In this document: piece by piece, positions 57,067-57,191 of the stretch
How the letters are laid out: each line of letters begins with the position of its first letter
How positions within the stretch are numbered: the stretch's first letter is position 1
Assembly (NCBI GenBank): GCA_049324535.1
Contig: JBMOOG010000023.1
Coordinates: forward strand, 1-57,191
Direction: 5' to 3'
DNA length: 57,191 nucleotides
Source: JBMOOG01 sp049324535
Lineage (GTDB): Bacteria; Pseudomonadota; Alphaproteobacteria; Rhodobacterales; Rhodobacteraceae
The notes under the pieces: generated by a model
Databases searched by the model: none
What the model saw: only the letters and a program-made list of their open reading frames with translations
Told to the model about the DNA's origin: nothing
Translations under genes and position numbers: made by a program

Positions 57067-57191
57067 GGGTCAGGACCCATTAATTGGCTTGAGGCCGCCG
57101 GGCCTGCGTGATTCAAGCTCCCGGACTGACGGGGGTGATGATGAGCAACCTTTTCTGGCTGACCGACGCGCAGATGGAGCGGTTGAAGCCG
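57066..57191 (+). mobile_element. IS5-type insertion sequence, left end (cut by window edge)
   Basis: It begins with a terminal sequence GGGTCAGGACCCATTAA at about 57067 and holds the start of a transposase gene. The junction falls exactly where the helicase frame ends. The right end and target duplication are outside the window. Confidence 0.75.
57138..57191 (+). CDS. IS5-family transposase, N-terminal fragment
   Basis: Only 18 codons are in view, reading MMSNLFWLTDAQMERLKP, the start of a widespread IS5-type DDE transposase of Rhodobacteraceae. A GGGGGTG ribosome-like site precedes it. It would cut and move the element. The rest lies beyond the window. Confidence 0.8.
   Translation, partial: MMSNLFWLTDAQMERLKP

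Noticed and set aside
1..57191. CRISPR array or rRNA/tRNA genes
   Set aside because: No regularly spaced direct repeats and no recognisable rRNA or tRNA sequence were found.

Overview
The window looks like part of a high-GC alphaproteobacterial chromosome, most likely from the Rhodobacterales (Rhodobacteraceae). The tail genes resemble the gene transfer agent (GTA) module of that group, the phosphonate operon has the alphaproteobacterial order, and most genes overlap by ATGA with strong G/C at third codon positions. This placement is inferred from gene content; no database search was possible.

Layout. (1) About 150-2520, minus strand: a four-gene serine-recombinase cassette, each gene overlapping the next by 4 nt. 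(2) 2707-5118: a possible small gene and an unrecognised 735-residue protein. (3) 5212-18742, plus strand: early and replication functions, with a Com-like zinc protein, a sigma-like protein, P-loop ATPase, SF2 helicase, HNH-like protein, PD-(D/E)XK nuclease, RepA-type primase-helicase, RuvC-like resolvase and two DNA methyltransferases. (4) 18796-19682, minus strand: two small genes. (5) 19794-27534: lambda-like packaging and head genes, including a prohead protease fused to the major capsid protein. (6) 27552-29090: a reversed three-gene cargo cassette (ChrB-like protein, COG4280-type membrane protein, small membrane protein) with its own sigma70-type promoter. (7) 29274-42853: tail genes, including a tail chaperone with a classic -1 slippery heptamer and a GTA-like tail tip. 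A first lysis cassette (holin, T4-type lysozyme, spanins) sits inside the tail tip. (8) 42927-44042: a second lysis cassette (M15 endolysin, spanins) ending in a strong hairpin.

Beyond the prophage, 44049-45493 (minus) holds a secreted protein and a MarR regulator with a cysteine-rich tail. From 45659 to 56230 runs a complete phosphonate uptake and C-P lyase operon, phnF-D-C-E-G-H-I-J-K-L-M-N-P. The right end carries the C-terminal remnant of a helicase gene cut by an IS5-type insertion sequence whose transposase runs off the window.

How it works together. The recombinase would integrate the element. The replication module copies it, the methyltransferases may protect it, and the terminase, portal and capsid genes package DNA into a head joined to a siphovirus tail with a GTA-like tip. 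Two lysis sets release particles. The phn operon lets the host import phosphonates, couple them to ribose, cleave the C-P bond and recycle the products as phosphate. The most unusual signals are a methyltransferase gene whose second half looks coding in two frames, a protease-capsid fusion that keeps an internal ribosome site, a 30-nt element present in three noncoding places, the double lysis system and the reversed cargo cassette.
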